Source: Thermus brockianus (GTDB taxonomy: Bacteria > Deinococcota > Deinococci > Deinococcales > Thermaceae). From it: a stretch of 64,000 nt of DNA. The stretch is taken from positions 62,001 to 126,000 of the forward strand of contig NZ_JAKEDV010000003.1 of NCBI RefSeq assembly GCF_021462505.1. Reading direction: 5' to 3'. Under the pieces are notes generated by a model. That model did not search any database, had not been told where the DNA came from, and saw nothing but the letters and a program-made list of their open reading frames with translations. The position numbers and the translations under genes were made by a program. Numbering within the stretch: position 1 is the stretch's first letter; the number at the start of each line of letters is the position of its first letter. Positions 25,707 through 34,137 of this stretch are shown here, in pieces.

Positions 25707-26333
25707 ATGCGCTTCCGTGACCGCCGGCACGCCGGAGCCCTTTTGGCCGAGGCCTTACAACCCCTAGGCCTGGAGCGTCCCGTGGTCTTGGGGATACCCC
25801 GGGGCGGGGTGGTGGTGGCGGAAGAGGTGGCCCGGCGTCTGGGGGGTGAGCTGGACGTGGTCTTGGTGCGCAAGGTGGGGGCGCCCGGCAACCCCGAGTT
25901 CGCCCTGGGAGCGGTGGGGGAGAAGGGGGAGCTCATCCTGCGCCCCTACGCCCTCCAGTATGCGGACCCGAGCTACCTGGAAAGGGAAGCGGCCCGGCAG
26001 AAGGACGTGATCCGCAAGCGGATGGAGCGCTACCGCAAGGTGCGTCCCAAGGTCCCCTTGACGGGGCGGGACGTGGTCCTGGTGGACGATGGCATCGCCA
26101 CCGGTTCCAGCATGGAAGCGGCCCTTTCCGTGGTTTTGGCGGAAAGCCCCAGGCGCGTGGTGGTGGCGGTGCCCGTGGCGAGCCCGGAAGCGGTGGAAAA
26201 GCTAAAGGAGCGGGCGGAGGTGGTGGCCCTTTCCACGCCTCCCGACTTCGCTGCCGTGGGGGCCTACTACCTGGACTTCAGCGAGGTCACGGACGAGGAC
26301 GTGGAGGCCCTTCTGCTACAATGGGCGGCATGA
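25707..26333 (+). CDS. phosphoribosyltransferase-fold protein (COG1926-like)
   Basis: 208 residues. The PRPP-binding loop is VVLVDDGIATGSS; the beginning VVLGIPRGGVVVAEEVARRL matches predicted phosphoribosyltransferases that are common in bacteria but lack a proven substrate. GGAGG lies six bases before the ATG. The stop overlaps the cupin start as ATGA. It may act in nucleotide salvage; the real substrate is unknown. Confidence 0.82.
   Translation: MRFRDRRHAGALLAEALQPLGLERPVVLGIPRGGVVVAEEVARRLGGELDVVLVRKVGAPGNPEFALGAVGEKGELILRPYALQYADPSYLEREAARQKDVIRKRMERYRKVRPKVPLTGRDVVLVDDGIATGSSMEAALSVVLAESPRRVVVAVPVASPEAVEKLKERAEVVALSTPPDFAAVGAYYLDFSEVTDEDVEALLLQWAA
26314..26322 (+). promoter_or_regulatory. 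extended -10 for the cupin gene
   Basis: TGC plus TACAAT (26317-26322), inside the last codons of the phosphoribosyltransferase gene and seven bases before ATG 26330. It would give the cupin its own leaderless transcript. Confidence 0.55.
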
Positions 26334-26698
26334 AGCCCGTGGTCAAGCAGGCGGCGAGCGTGGAGGCCCGCCCCGTGGAGCGGGGGGAGAAGGCCTTCAT
26401 CCAGGTGCTCATAGGCCCCGAGGACGGGGCCCCTCACTTCATCACCCGCAAGTTCACCCTCCTCCCCGGGGGACGTATCCCCAAGCACAAGCACCCCACC
26501 ATTGAGCACGAGCAGTACGTGCTTTCCGGGCGGATGAAGGTCTTTTTGGGGGAGGAGGTGCGGGAGGTTTCCGCCGGCCAGGCGGTCTACATTCCCCCGG
26601 ACACCCCCCACGCCTACGTGAACGAGGGGGATGAGCCCGTGGAGTTCCTCTGCGTCATCCCCAAGACGAGCGCCTACGCCACGGAGTGGCTGGAGTAG
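26330..26698 (+). CDS. cupin-domain protein
   Basis: 122 residues forming a single cupin. The metal-binding motif 1 is HKHPTIEHEQYVLSG (two His, then Glu and His-like positions) and motif 2 PPDTPHAYVN. Such proteins include isomerases and dioxygenases, but nothing here indicates a reaction. An ATG nine bases earlier lies inside the -10, so I take 26330 as start. Confidence 0.8.
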   Translation: MKPVVKQAASVEARPVERGEKAFIQVLIGPEDGAPHFITRKFTLLPGGRIPKHKHPTIEHEQYVLSGRMKVFLGEEVREVSAGQAVYIPPDTPHAYVNEGDEPVEFLCVIPKTSAYATEWLE

Positions 26699-26700
26699 CT

Positions 26701-27657
26701 TTAGGCCCGCACCTCCTGCCGCTGGAAGGCCACGTAGGCCAGGGTGAAGAGGAGGATCACCAGGGCGAAAAGCCCGGTGAGCTGGGGCCAGACGAGGAGG
26801 AGGCTTTGCCCTAAGGGCAGGGGGGTGCCGAGCACCGCCCCCTCCAGCTGGGTGATGAGGATGGGCCCCAGGGAGCGCACCGCCGGGTTCAGGACGGCGG
26901 TGAGGGTTTCGGCGTAGAGGGTGTTGGGGGAAAGCCGGGAGATCCAGAGGGCCAGGTTGGCCTGCCTTAGCTGGCTTTCCGGGTCAAAGGGGTCGGCTTG
27001 GAGGAGGAGGGCGTTGGCTGCCAGGTCGGTGAGGATGGGGAAGAAGACGGCGAAGAAGAGCCAGACCCCGATGGCGGCCAAGGCGGCGGTGGCGGGCTGG
27101 CGGAAAAGCACCGAGAAGAGAAGGCCTAGGGCGAGCCAGACCCCAGCGTAGGCCAGGGTAGCCAGGAGGAAGAAGAAGGCCCGGGCCATCTCCTCGGCCT
27201 CCGGGGGCACGCCCAGGGTGAAGAGCCCAAGGCCCACCACCAGGAGGAAGAGGGCCAGGAGGAGGACCGCCAGGGTGCCGAGCCCCGCCAAGAACTTGCC
27301 GAAGAGGAGGGCGTCCCGGTAGATGGGCTGGGAGAGGATGCGGGAGAGGGTGCCCCGGGCGTACTCCCCGTTCACGGCGTCAAAGGCCAAGGCGATGGCG
27401 GCCAACGGGACGAAGAAGGAAAGGAAGCCCACGAAGGAGGGCAAGGGGTCCTGGGCCGTGGTGAGGAGCTTGAGGTAGAGGTAGGGGTCTTCCCCCACGG
27501 TCTGGCGCAGGGTCTGGGTGCCCGTGTACAGGGCGGCCAGGGCGGAGAGGAGGATGAGGGCCTCGAGGATCCGCATCCTGAGCCCCGAGAGGTGGTCGGC
27601 CATCTCCTTGAAGAAGACGGCCCAAAGCCCGGTCCAAGGGGAACCTTCACGCCGCAT
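26701..27657 (-). CDS. ABC-2 type transporter permease
   Basis: 318 residues with a cytoplasmic N-terminus ([23 protein letters not shown]) and six hydrophobic segments. This NosY/ABC-2 pattern also includes the characteristic [23 protein letters not shown] coupling region. It overlaps the ATPase gene by 11 bases and forms an exporter with it. The cargo is unknown. Confidence 0.85.
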   Translation of the reverse strand: MRREGSPWTGLWAVFFKEMADHLSGLRMRILEALILLSALAALYTGTQTLRQTVGEDPYLYLKLLTTAQDPLPSFVGFLSFFVPLAAIALAFDAVNGEYARGTLSRILSQPIYRDALLFGKFLAGLGTLAVLLLALFLLVVGLGLFTLGVPPEAEEMARAFFFLLATLAYAGVWLALGLLFSVLFRQPATAALAAIGVWLFFAVFFPILTDLAANALLLQADPFDPESQLRQANLALWISRLSPNTLYAETLTAVLNPAVRSLGPILITQLEGAVLGTPLPLGQSLLLVWPQLTGLFALVILLFTLAYVAFQRQEVRA

Positions 27658-28570
27658 GGGCCACCTCCTTAAAGTAGTGGGCGTAGACCTCGTCCAGGCT
27701 CGGCTTGCGCAAGGCGAGGCCGTAGAGGCTACCCCGCTCCACGGCGATGCGGGCGAGTTCGGGCCTGAGGTCCCGGGTGGCGAGGATGCGGTAGCGCCCT
27801 TCCCCCGCCTCCACCTTGGCCACCCCGTCCAAGGCGGCGAAGGCCTCGGCGAGGCCCGGGCCCGCCTCCACCAGGATCTCGTACCCGCCCCCGAGGACCC
27901 GTTGGGCGAGCTCCTCCACCGTGCCCAAGAGGGCGAGCCGCCCCTTGTGGAAAAGCCCCACCCGGTCGCAGATCTCCTGCACCTGGTGCAGGAGGTGGCT
28001 GGAAAGGAGGACGGTGATGCCCTCCTGCTTGAGGCCCTTGATGAGCGCCAAGAACTCCCGGGCGGCCTCGGGGTCCAGTCCCAGGGTGGGCTCGTCCAGG
28101 ATGGCCACCTTGGGCTTTTTGAGGAGAACCTCCGCCAGGCCGAGGCGCTGGCGCATCCCCCGGCTGAAGGCGGCGACCCGCCGGTCCCTTACCTCCCAAA
28201 GCCCCATGCGCTTTAGGACCTCCTCAATCCGGGCCTTGGCCTCGGCCTCGGAAAGGCCGAGGAGCCTTGTGGTGTAGCGCAGGTTCTCCCAGGCGGTGAG
28301 TTCTCCGTAGAAGCCCACCTGGTCCGGGAGGTAGCCCACTTTGGCCTTCACCTTCAGGGGTTCCCGCATGGGGTCAAGGCCCAGGACCCGGGCTTCGCCT
28401 GCGGTGGGCTCGGTGAGGCCCAGGAGCATGAGGATGGTGGTGGTCTTGCCCGAGCCGTTGGGGCCTAAGAGGCCGAAGACCTCCCCCTCCGCCACCTCCA
28501 GGTTCAGGTCCTCCACGGCCACCACCCGGCCGTAGCGCTTGGTGAGGCCGCGGGTTTGGATGATCGCCAT
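27647..28570 (-). CDS. ABC-2 type transporter ATPase
   Basis: 307 residues. Walker [10 protein letters not shown], signature [33 protein letters not shown], and a C-terminal extension (about 215-305) typical of exporter ATPases of the drug/NosF type. It is co-transcribed with the permease and with the NEW3 protein, whose stop is one base upstream. Confidence 0.9.
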   Translation of the reverse strand: MAIIQTRGLTKRYGRVVAVEDLNLEVAEGEVFGLLGPNGSGKTTTILMLLGLTEPTAGEARVLGLDPMREPLKVKAKVGYLPDQVGFYGELTAWENLRYTTRLLGLSEAEAKARIEEVLKRMGLWEVRDRRVAAFSRGMRQRLGLAEVLLKKPKVAILDEPTLGLDPEAAREFLALIKGLKQEGITVLLSSHLLHQVQEICDRVGLFHKGRLALLGTVEELAQRVLGGGYEILVEAGPGLAEAFAALDGVAKVEAGEGRYRILATRDLRPELARIAVERGSLYGLALRKPSLDEVYAHYFKEVAHAA

Positions 28571-28571
28571 G

Positions 28572-29717
28572 CTACCTCCGGCCGAAGCGGTTCACGGCGA
28601 AGCCCAGGACCAGAAGGGCCACGGCCATGATGCCCACCCCCACCAGGCCCCAGAGGCTGGAGCGGACCACGGTGGCCCGGTAGTCCAGGCTTTCGGACAC
28701 CCCCTCGTCCCCCGAGAGGGAAAGGGTCACCATGTAGTCCCCCGTGACCGCCTTGGGAGAAGGCTTGATGCGGGCGGTCACCTCCTGTTCCTGGCCGGGG
28801 TCCAGGGCTTCCAGCTTCTCGGGCTCAAACTTCACCTCCCAGCCCGAGGGTTCCATGGCGCTGAAGGAGAGGTTCTTGGCGGGGGCGCTTCCCTCGTTCT
28901 TCACCAAGAGCTTCACGGCGTTTTCCCGGCCCGCCACCACCTGCCCGGAAAGCCGCCCTTCCTTGGTGGTGAAGCGCACCTCGGGCCGCCCCGTGACCTC
29001 CAGGGTAAGGGCGAGCTCCGCCTTGGCCTCCCCCGCCACCGCCCGTAGGGTGAGGCCGTAGGTGTCCGCCTTGGTGTCCCTAGGCAGGGAGACCTCCACG
29101 TCCAGGTCCTTGCTCTCCCCGGCCTTGAGGGGCAGGCTCGTCACCTGCTGGCTGGAGAAGGCAGGGGTGAAGGTGACCTGGAAGCCCTTGGGGGCCTCGT
29201 ACTCTAAGGAGACCAAAAGGTCCCGGTCGGACTCGTTCTTGAGGGTGACCCGGTAGCGGAAAGAGCTGGTGGGGGGGCCCTTGAGCACGGGAAGTTCGGC
29301 CTCGAGGCTAAGCCGTTGCGGCAGGCCCTGGCCCACCACCAAGGCGATGGGGAGGCTCGCCGCCTGCCCTAGGCCTTCCGCCCTCACCAGGAAGCGGTAG
29401 GTGCCCGGCCTTACCTCCCTGGGAGGCTGGAGCCTGAGGGTAAGGGTGGTTTCCCCGTCCGTGGGCAGGTACACCGCCCGCACTAGCCGCCCGCCCCCGA
29501 TCAGGCTCGCCTGCCAGCCCTGGGGGACCTCCGCCAGGGCGAGGCGCACCACCCCAGGCGGAAGCCCGTAGTTCTTCAGGGTCAGGGTCAGGTTGACGCT
29601 TTCTCCCGGCTGCACCCCCATCTCGGGGTAGGGGGTGCCCAAGGAGAGGCCCCGGAAGCCCTGCGCCAGGGTGAAGCCCAAGAGGAGCACCACCAGGGGA
29701 AGGAGCTTACGCACCAT
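28572..29717 (-). CDS. exported NEW3/NPCBM-associated repeat protein, membrane anchored
   Basis: 381 residues. Signal peptide [20 protein letters not shown], then two to three Ig-like NEW3-type repeats. These are shown by the recurring patterns [44 protein letters not shown] and [29 protein letters not shown]-terminal membrane segment [20 protein letters not shown] ends in FGRR. It stands in the periplasm anchored to the inner membrane. Being first in the operon with an ABC-2 exporter, it probably assists that exporter, but its role is unknown. I chose the ATG at 29717 because it starts a good signal peptide. Confidence 0.82.
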   Translation of the reverse strand: MVRKLLPLVVLLLGFTLAQGFRGLSLGTPYPEMGVQPGESVNLTLTLKNYGLPPGVVRLALAEVPQGWQASLIGGGRLVRAVYLPTDGETTLTLRLQPPREVRPGTYRFLVRAEGLGQAASLPIALVVGQGLPQRLSLEAELPVLKGPPTSSFRYRVTLKNESDRDLLVSLEYEAPKGFQVTFTPAFSSQQVTSLPLKAGESKDLDVEVSLPRDTKADTYGLTLRAVAGEAKAELALTLEVTGRPEVRFTTKEGRLSGQVVAGRENAVKLLVKNEGSAPAKNLSFSAMEPSGWEVKFEPEKLEALDPGQEQEVTARIKPSPKAVTGDYMVTLSLSGDEGVSESLDYRATVVRSSLWGLVGVGIMAVALLVLGFAVNRFGRR

Positions 29718-29760
29718 ACCTAAGCCTCCTCTATCAAGGCTAGGCAGAAAACATGAGTGC

Positions 29761-29788
29761 AAAATGAAAACCCCGGGCGTGCCCGGGG
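29761..29788 (-). terminator. speD terminator
   Basis: On the minus strand CCCCGGGC, loop AC, GCCCGGGG (29771-29788) followed by TTTTCATTTT (29761-29770). This is a textbook intrinsic terminator 16 bases after speD. Confidence 0.9.
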
Positions 29789-29804
29789 AAGGGGGGTGGG
29801 TCCG

Positions 29805-30239
29805 TCAGCTGACCCGGGCCTCCAGGTACTCCCGTTCGCCCAGGACGATCTTCCGGGCCAGCTCGGGGTCTTTAGGGAACTCCTTGCCCCGGTGGATCAT
29901 GTAGGTTTCGTAGCGCCCGATTTCAAAGACCTCGGCCAACTTCTTCAGGGCCTTGGCCATGTCAAAGGCCTTGCAGGAGAAGATGTCAATGGAGAGGAAG
30001 CGCTTCTTGGGGAAGGTATGGATGGCGATGTGGCTTTCGGCGATGATCACCACCCCCGTCACCCCGTCCTCCCCGTTCGGGCCGTAGCTGTAGACGAAGG
30101 GGGGGAGGACCTTGGTCATCTCCATCTCCTGGGGGAGCTCGTCCAGGACACGGCGCACCAGCTCAGCGTCCTGGAGCTTTGCGGGGTTGGCGTCGTACCC
30201 GTCCACCATGAGATGCGGACCGAATCCGAAGAGTTCCAC
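29805..30239 (-). CDS. speD: S-adenosylmethionine decarboxylase proenzyme
   Basis: 144 residues, the short prokaryotic type. It autocleaves at Glu68-Ser69 in AESHIAIHTFPKKR to make the pyruvoyl group; His74 and Cys89 (IDIFSCKAFD) are the other active-site residues. Decarboxylated SAM feeds polyamine synthesis, and Thermus is known for long and branched polyamines. I prefer GTG 30239 because AAGGAGG lies 8 bases upstream; GTG 30248 would touch that site. It is a single-gene unit with strong promoter and terminator. Confidence 0.93.
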   Translation of the reverse strand: MELFGFGPHLMVDGYDANPAKLQDAELVRRVLDELPQEMEMTKVLPPFVYSYGPNGEDGVTGVVIIAESHIAIHTFPKKRFLSIDIFSCKAFDMAKALKKLAEVFEIGRYETYMIHRGKEFPKDPELARKIVLGEREYLEARVS

Positions 30240-30256
30240 CCTGACCACCTCCTTCC

Positions 30257-30286
30257 CGTGCCCCCCGGGGTATCCCCCGCGGCACG
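30257..30286 (-). promoter_or_regulatory. 5' hairpin of the speD mRNA
   Basis: CGTGCC (minus 30281-30286) pairs with GGCACG (30257-30262), with further pairing of GGGG and CCCC inside. It would lie at the very 5' end of the transcript, just before the Shine-Dalgarno AAGGAGG. It could stabilise the mRNA or control access to the ribosome binding site. Confidence 0.45.
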
Positions 30287-30292
30287 CCCCCC

Positions 30293-30321
30293 ATTATGCC
30301 CCCCCCTCCCCCCCCTGTCAA
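30293..30321 (-). promoter_or_regulatory. speD promoter with G-only spacer
   Basis: Minus strand TTGACA (30316-30321), 17-base spacer, CATAAT (30293-30298). The spacer is eight G, one A, eight G on the non-template strand, which is exceptional even for this genome. Confidence 0.8.
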
Positions 30322-30495
30322 TACCTCGTTCCCGGGCGGGAAAAGCCCGCCTTGCCCCCGGGAAAGCCCCCTTCCTGGGGCGGTGGGGGTAGCCAAGGAA
30401 GGAAGCTTCGTTTGGGCCAAGCCTCTTATACGGGAATGGGGTATCTGGCGGCGGGAAGGTGGCCTGCCCGACGCAAGGCCCTTGGGGGAAAGGTG

Positions 30496-30501
30496 TATGA
30501 T
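30496..30501 (+). promoter_or_regulatory. sdh operon -10
   Basis: TATGAT, 20 bases before the sdhC ATG, with AAGGAGGTG (30511-30519) as ribosome binding site. No obvious -35. The rest of 30322-30495 holds no recognisable gene or structure. Confidence 0.5.
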
Positions 30502-30521
30502 AACTCCGGCAAGGAGGTGCC

Positions 30522-30887
30522 ATGTACAGGGGAAGAGAAGGGCAGTGGGCGTTTTACCTGCACCGGATCTCGGGCCTGGGCATCCTGGTCTTCCTCATGC
30601 TCCACGTGGCCAACATTGCCAGCGCCATGTGGGGGCCGGAGGTGTCCAACGCCCTCATGAAGTTCTACCACCAGCCCGTGTTCCAGGTGGGGCTATTGCT
30701 CCTCATCGCCGGGGTGCTCTACCACGGGTTTAACGGGCTTAGGATCATCCTTATGGACTTCACCGCCTGGGGGGTGCGGTACCAGAGGCAGCTTTGGTAC
30801 GCCGTCTGGGTGCTTTTTGTCCTCTTCTACCTGCCCTTCTTGGTGAAGATTGGCGGGGGCATCCTGGGAGGGGGCCATGGCGATTAA
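30522..30887 (+). CDS. sdhC: succinate dehydrogenase cytochrome b556 subunit
   Basis: 121 residues with three membrane helices. The family pattern FYLHRISGLGILVFLMLHVANI contains the conserved H-R-x-S-G and a helix histidine suited to haem b ligation. It anchors the SdhAB head and passes electrons to menaquinone or another quinone. A good ribosome binding site lies upstream. It overlaps sdhD by 11 bases. Confidence 0.9.
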   Translation: MYRGREGQWAFYLHRISGLGILVFLMLHVANIASAMWGPEVSNALMKFYHQPVFQVGLLLLIAGVLYHGFNGLRIILMDFTAWGVRYQRQLWYAVWVLFVLFYLPFLVKIGGGILGGGHGD

Positions 30888-31272
30888 GTCCAAGCGCTAC
30901 CAAGAGGCGCGGCTCGAGGCCAGCACCAACCTGGAGCTTTACTGGTGGGTTTTCATGCGCATCTCCGGGGTGGTCCTCGTCTTCCTCCTCATCGGCCACA
31001 TGTGGATGAACGCCATCCTCACCGACCTCAACAAGATTGACTACACCTACGTGGCCAAGAGACTTTCCCAGACCACCTGGAAGATCTACGACTGGCTCAT
31101 CCTGGCCCTGGCCCTCCTGCACGGGGGCAATGGGCTTCGCTACGTTCTGGACGACTGGATCCGCCATCCCGCCAAACGCTTCTGGACCAAGGTGGTGCTC
31201 TACGGCCTCATCGCCTTCCTCTTCTTCCTGGGGAGCCTGAGCCTTTTTAACCACGACTTTGGGGTGAACTAG
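30877..31272 (+). CDS. sdhD: succinate dehydrogenase membrane anchor subunit
   Basis: 131 residues. A soluble N-terminus (MAIKSKRYQEARLEAS) precedes three membrane helices; WWVFMRISGVVLVFLLIGHMWMN carries the histidine for haem, and ALALLHGGNGLRYVLDD is conserved. I chose the ATG at 30877 (GGGGG before it). It ends one base before sdhA. Confidence 0.88.
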   Translation: MAIKSKRYQEARLEASTNLELYWWVFMRISGVVLVFLLIGHMWMNAILTDLNKIDYTYVAKRLSQTTWKIYDWLILALALLHGGNGLRYVLDDWIRHPAKRFWTKVVLYGLIAFLFFLGSLSLFNHDFGVN

Positions 31273-31273
31273 T

Positions 31274-33007
31274 ATGGCGCACAGGCACGAGGTCATCGTG
31301 GTGGGTGCGGGCGGGGCGGGCCTCGCCACCGCCCTTTATGCGGCTAGGGAAGGCGCCGACGTGGCGGTGGTCAGCAAGCTCTACCCCACCCGGAGCCACA
31401 CCGGGGCGGCCCAAGGGGGGATAGGGGCGGCCCTGGGCAACGTGGAGGAGGACCACTGGGAATGGCACATGTTTGACACGGTCAAGGGGGGGGACTACCT
31501 CACCGACCAGGACGCCGCCGAGGTCTTCGCCAAGGAGGTCATTGAGGCGGTGATTGAGCTAGAGCACATGGGCCTTCCCTTTGACCGCCTCCCCAACGGC
31601 AAGATCGCCCAGCGCCGTTTCGGCGGGCACACCAAGGACTGGGGCAAGGCCCCCGTGCACCGGGCGGCCCACGCCGCCGACCGCACGGGGCACATGATCC
31701 TCCAGACCCTCTACCAGCAGTGCGTCAAGCACAACATCACCTTCTACAACGAGTTCCACGTCACCGACGTGATCCTCGAGGACGGGGTAGCCAAGGGCCT
31801 GGTGGCCTTGGAACTGGCCACGGGGGAGCTTCACCTTTTCCAGGCCAAGGCCATCGTCATCGCCTCCGGGGGGTTTGGCCGCATCTACAAGGTGACCTCC
31901 AACGCCTACACCCTCACGGGGGACCTGCAGGCCATCCTCTACCGCAAGGGCTTGCCCCTGGAGGACATGGAGTTTTACCAGTTCCACCCCACGGGGCTTT
32001 ACCCCTTGGGCATCCTCCTCACGGAGGGGGCCCGGGGCGAGGGGGGCATTTTGCGCAACGGCCTAGGCGAGCGCTTTATGGAGCGTTACGCTCCCACCAT
32101 CAAGGACCTGGCCCCCCGGGACGTGGTGGCCCGGGCCATGTACCTGGAGGTGCGGGAGGGGCGCGGGGCAGGCCCCAAGAAGGACCACGTCCTCCTGGAC
32201 CTCACCCACCTGCCCCCGGAGGTCATTGAGAAGAAGCTCCCCGACATCACCGAGTTCAGCCGCATCTACCTGGGGGTGGACCCCTTGAAGGAGCCGGTGC
32301 CGGTGATGCCCACGGCCCACTACGCCATGGGGGGGATTCCCACCACCCTGTGGGGCCAGGTGATCCAAGACGAGAAGAACACCGTGGTCCCAGGCCTCTA
32401 CGCCGCCGGGGAGGCGGCCTGTGTGAGCCTCCACGGGGCGAACCGCCTGGGCACCAACTCCTTGGGGGACCTGGTGGTCTTTGGGCGCCGGGCCGGGATC
32501 CACGCCGCCCGCTTCGCCAAGGACGCCGATTACCACGAGCTCACCGAGGAGCACCTGGGTCCAAGCCGGGAGCGCATTGAAAGGATCAAGAACTCCACGG
32601 GCAAGGAGAAGGTGGCGGTGTTGCGGGCCGAGCTCCAACAGTCCATGATGGACCACGCCTCCGTCTTCCGCACCGGGGAGCTTTTGCAAAAGCAGGTGGA
32701 GATCCTCAAGGAGCTCATGGACCGCTACAAGCGAATCTCCATTGACGACAAGGGGGACGCCTACAACACGGAGCTGGTGGAGGCGTTGGAGCTCGGGTAC
32801 CTCCTCGAGGTCTCCGAGGCCCTGGTTCACTCCGCCCTGAACCGCACGGAGTCCCGCGGGGCCCACGCCCGGGAGGACTACCCCGAGCGGGACGACCAGA
32901 ACTGGCTCAAGCACACCCTGGCCTACAAGGTGGCGGATGGCAAGGTGGCCTTCCGCTACAAACCCGTGGTCCTGGGCCGCTTTGAGCCCAAGGCCCGCAC
33001 CTACTAG
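31274..33007 (+). CDS. sdhA: succinate dehydrogenase flavoprotein subunit
   Basis: 577 residues. The FAD-binding start is VIVVGAGGAGLATALYAA; covalent FAD attachment is expected at the His in RSHTGAAQGGIGAAL. Active-site signatures include HPTGLYPLG, the TEGARGEGG loop and MPTAHYAMGGIP. It oxidises succinate to fumarate in the TCA cycle at the cytoplasmic face of the membrane. Third gene of sdhCDAB. Confidence 0.96.
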   Translation: MAHRHEVIVVGAGGAGLATALYAAREGADVAVVSKLYPTRSHTGAAQGGIGAALGNVEEDHWEWHMFDTVKGGDYLTDQDAAEVFAKEVIEAVIELEHMGLPFDRLPNGKIAQRRFGGHTKDWGKAPVHRAAHAADRTGHMILQTLYQQCVKHNITFYNEFHVTDVILEDGVAKGLVALELATGELHLFQAKAIVIASGGFGRIYKVTSNAYTLTGDLQAILYRKGLPLEDMEFYQFHPTGLYPLGILLTEGARGEGGILRNGLGERFMERYAPTIKDLAPRDVVARAMYLEVREGRGAGPKKDHVLLDLTHLPPEVIEKKLPDITEFSRIYLGVDPLKEPVPVMPTAHYAMGGIPTTLWGQVIQDEKNTVVPGLYAAGEAACVSLHGANRLGTNSLGDLVVFGRRAGIHAARFAKDADYHELTEEHLGPSRERIERIKNSTGKEKVAVLRAELQQSMMDHASVFRTGELLQKQVEILKELMDRYKRISIDDKGDAYNTELVEALELGYLLEVSEALVHSALNRTESRGAHAREDYPERDDQNWLKHTLAYKVADGKVAFRYKPVVLGRFEPKARTY

Positions 33008-33016
33008 GAGGCGCCC

Positions 33017-33715
33017 ATGCAGGTCACCCTGAAGATCCTCCGCTTTGACCCCGCCAAGGACCAAAGGCCCCACTGGCAGACCTACCAGGTGGAGGCCGAG
33101 CCCACGGACCGGGTCTTGGACCTCCTGCACAAGGTCAAGTGGGAGCAGGACGGCACCCTGGCCTTCCGCCGGAGTTGCGGCCACGGCATCTGCGGCTCCG
33201 ACGCCATGCTCATCAACGGCAGAAACCGCCTGGCCTGCAAGACCCTGGTGAAGGACCTGGGCAAGGTCATCACCGTGGAGCCCATCCGGGGCCTGCCGGT
33301 GGAGAAGGACCTCATCGTGGACATGGAGCCCTTCTTCGCCGCCTACCGGGCGGTGAAGCCCTTCCTCATCAACGAGGAGCCCCCGCCCCAGCGGGAGCGC
33401 CTCCAGTCCCCCGAGGAAAGGGAGCGCTTTGACCACGGTACCAAGTGCATCCTCTGCGCCAGCTGCACCACCAGCTGTCCCGTCTTCTGGGTGAACGGCA
33501 CCTACTTGGGCCCGGCGGCCATCGTCCAGGCCCACCGCTTCATCTTTGACTCCCGTGACCGGGGGAAGAGGGAGCGCTTCAAGGCCCTGGGCTCGGGGAG
33601 CGGGGTGTGGCGTTGCCGCACCGCCTACAACTGCACCGAGGCCTGCCCCCGGGAGATCCCCGTGACCCAGCTCATTGAGGAGGTGAAGCGGGAGATCCTC
33701 TTTGACCGTTTCTAG
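33017..33715 (+). CDS. sdhB: succinate dehydrogenase iron-sulfur subunit
   Basis: 232 residues. The [2Fe-2S] ligands are in SCGHGICGSDAMLINGRNRLAC, where Asp replaces the third cysteine as in E. coli SdhB. The [4Fe-4S] and [3Fe-4S] clusters are in CILCASCTTSCPVFW and CRTAYNCTEACPREI. It transfers electrons from FAD to the membrane subunits. Ribosome binding site AGGAGGCGCC lies before ATG 33017. A strong hairpin follows. Confidence 0.96.
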   Translation: MQVTLKILRFDPAKDQRPHWQTYQVEAEPTDRVLDLLHKVKWEQDGTLAFRRSCGHGICGSDAMLINGRNRLACKTLVKDLGKVITVEPIRGLPVEKDLIVDMEPFFAAYRAVKPFLINEEPPPQRERLQSPEERERFDHGTKCILCASCTTSCPVFWVNGTYLGPAAIVQAHRFIFDSRDRGKRERFKALGSGSGVWRCRTAYNCTEACPREIPVTQLIEEVKREILFDRF

Positions 33716-33726
33716 GAAAGTGGCTC

Positions 33727-33763
33727 GGTAAGCCCGAGGGGAAGAAAACCCCTCGGGCTTACC
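33727..33763 (+). terminator. hairpin after sdhB
   Basis: A perfect 15-bp inverted repeat, GGTAAGCCCGAGGGG (33727-33741) and CCCCTCGGGCTTACC (33749-33763), with loop AAGAAAA. The following ATTAAACT is not a U-run, so it may stabilise the 3' end or be a weak terminator. It also covers the -35 region of the next promoter (TAAACT at 33766-33771). Confidence 0.6.
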
Positions 33764-33777
33764 ATTAAACTGCTCCC

Positions 33778-34095
33778 ATGGAGATCCGCGACCTCAAACG
33801 CCTGGCCCGCTACAGCCAGGAGAAGATGGCGAAGATCCCGGTGTTTGACTCGCCCTACATGTTCTACGACCTCTACGCCCTCCTCCCCGGCCAAGCCCAG
33901 AAGGTGCACGCCCACGAGGGGGCGGACAAGGTCTACTACGTGTTGGAGGGGGAGGTGGTGGTGCAGGTGGGGGAGGAGGAGGCCCTTCTGGCCCCCGGGA
34001 TGGCCGCCTTGGCCGAGGCGGGGAAGCCCCACGGGGTGCGGAACGCCTCGGCAAGCCCAGCCCTCCTCCTGGTGGTCATGGCCCCTAAGCCCTAG
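33778..34095 (+). CDS. cupin-domain protein
   Basis: 105 residues, single cupin. Motif 1 is VHAHEGADKVYYVLEG and motif 2 EAGKPHGVRNAS. The metal-binding His/Glu set is mostly present. A -10 (TAAACT, 33766-33771) ends six bases before the ATG, predicting a leaderless mRNA. No partner or substrate is evident. Confidence 0.75.
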   Translation: MEIRDLKRLARYSQEKMAKIPVFDSPYMFYDLYALLPGQAQKVHAHEGADKVYYVLEGEVVVQVGEEEALLAPGMAALAEAGKPHGVRNASASPALLLVVMAPKP

Positions 34096-34137
34096 GCCTT
34101 CACGCCCCTTTCAAACCCTTGGGCTAGGCTAAGGGAA

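Noticed and set aside
26321..26329. ATG at 26321 as start of the cupin.
   Set aside because: It overlaps the TACAAT -10; the ATG seven bases after the -10 fits the leaderless pattern of this genome.
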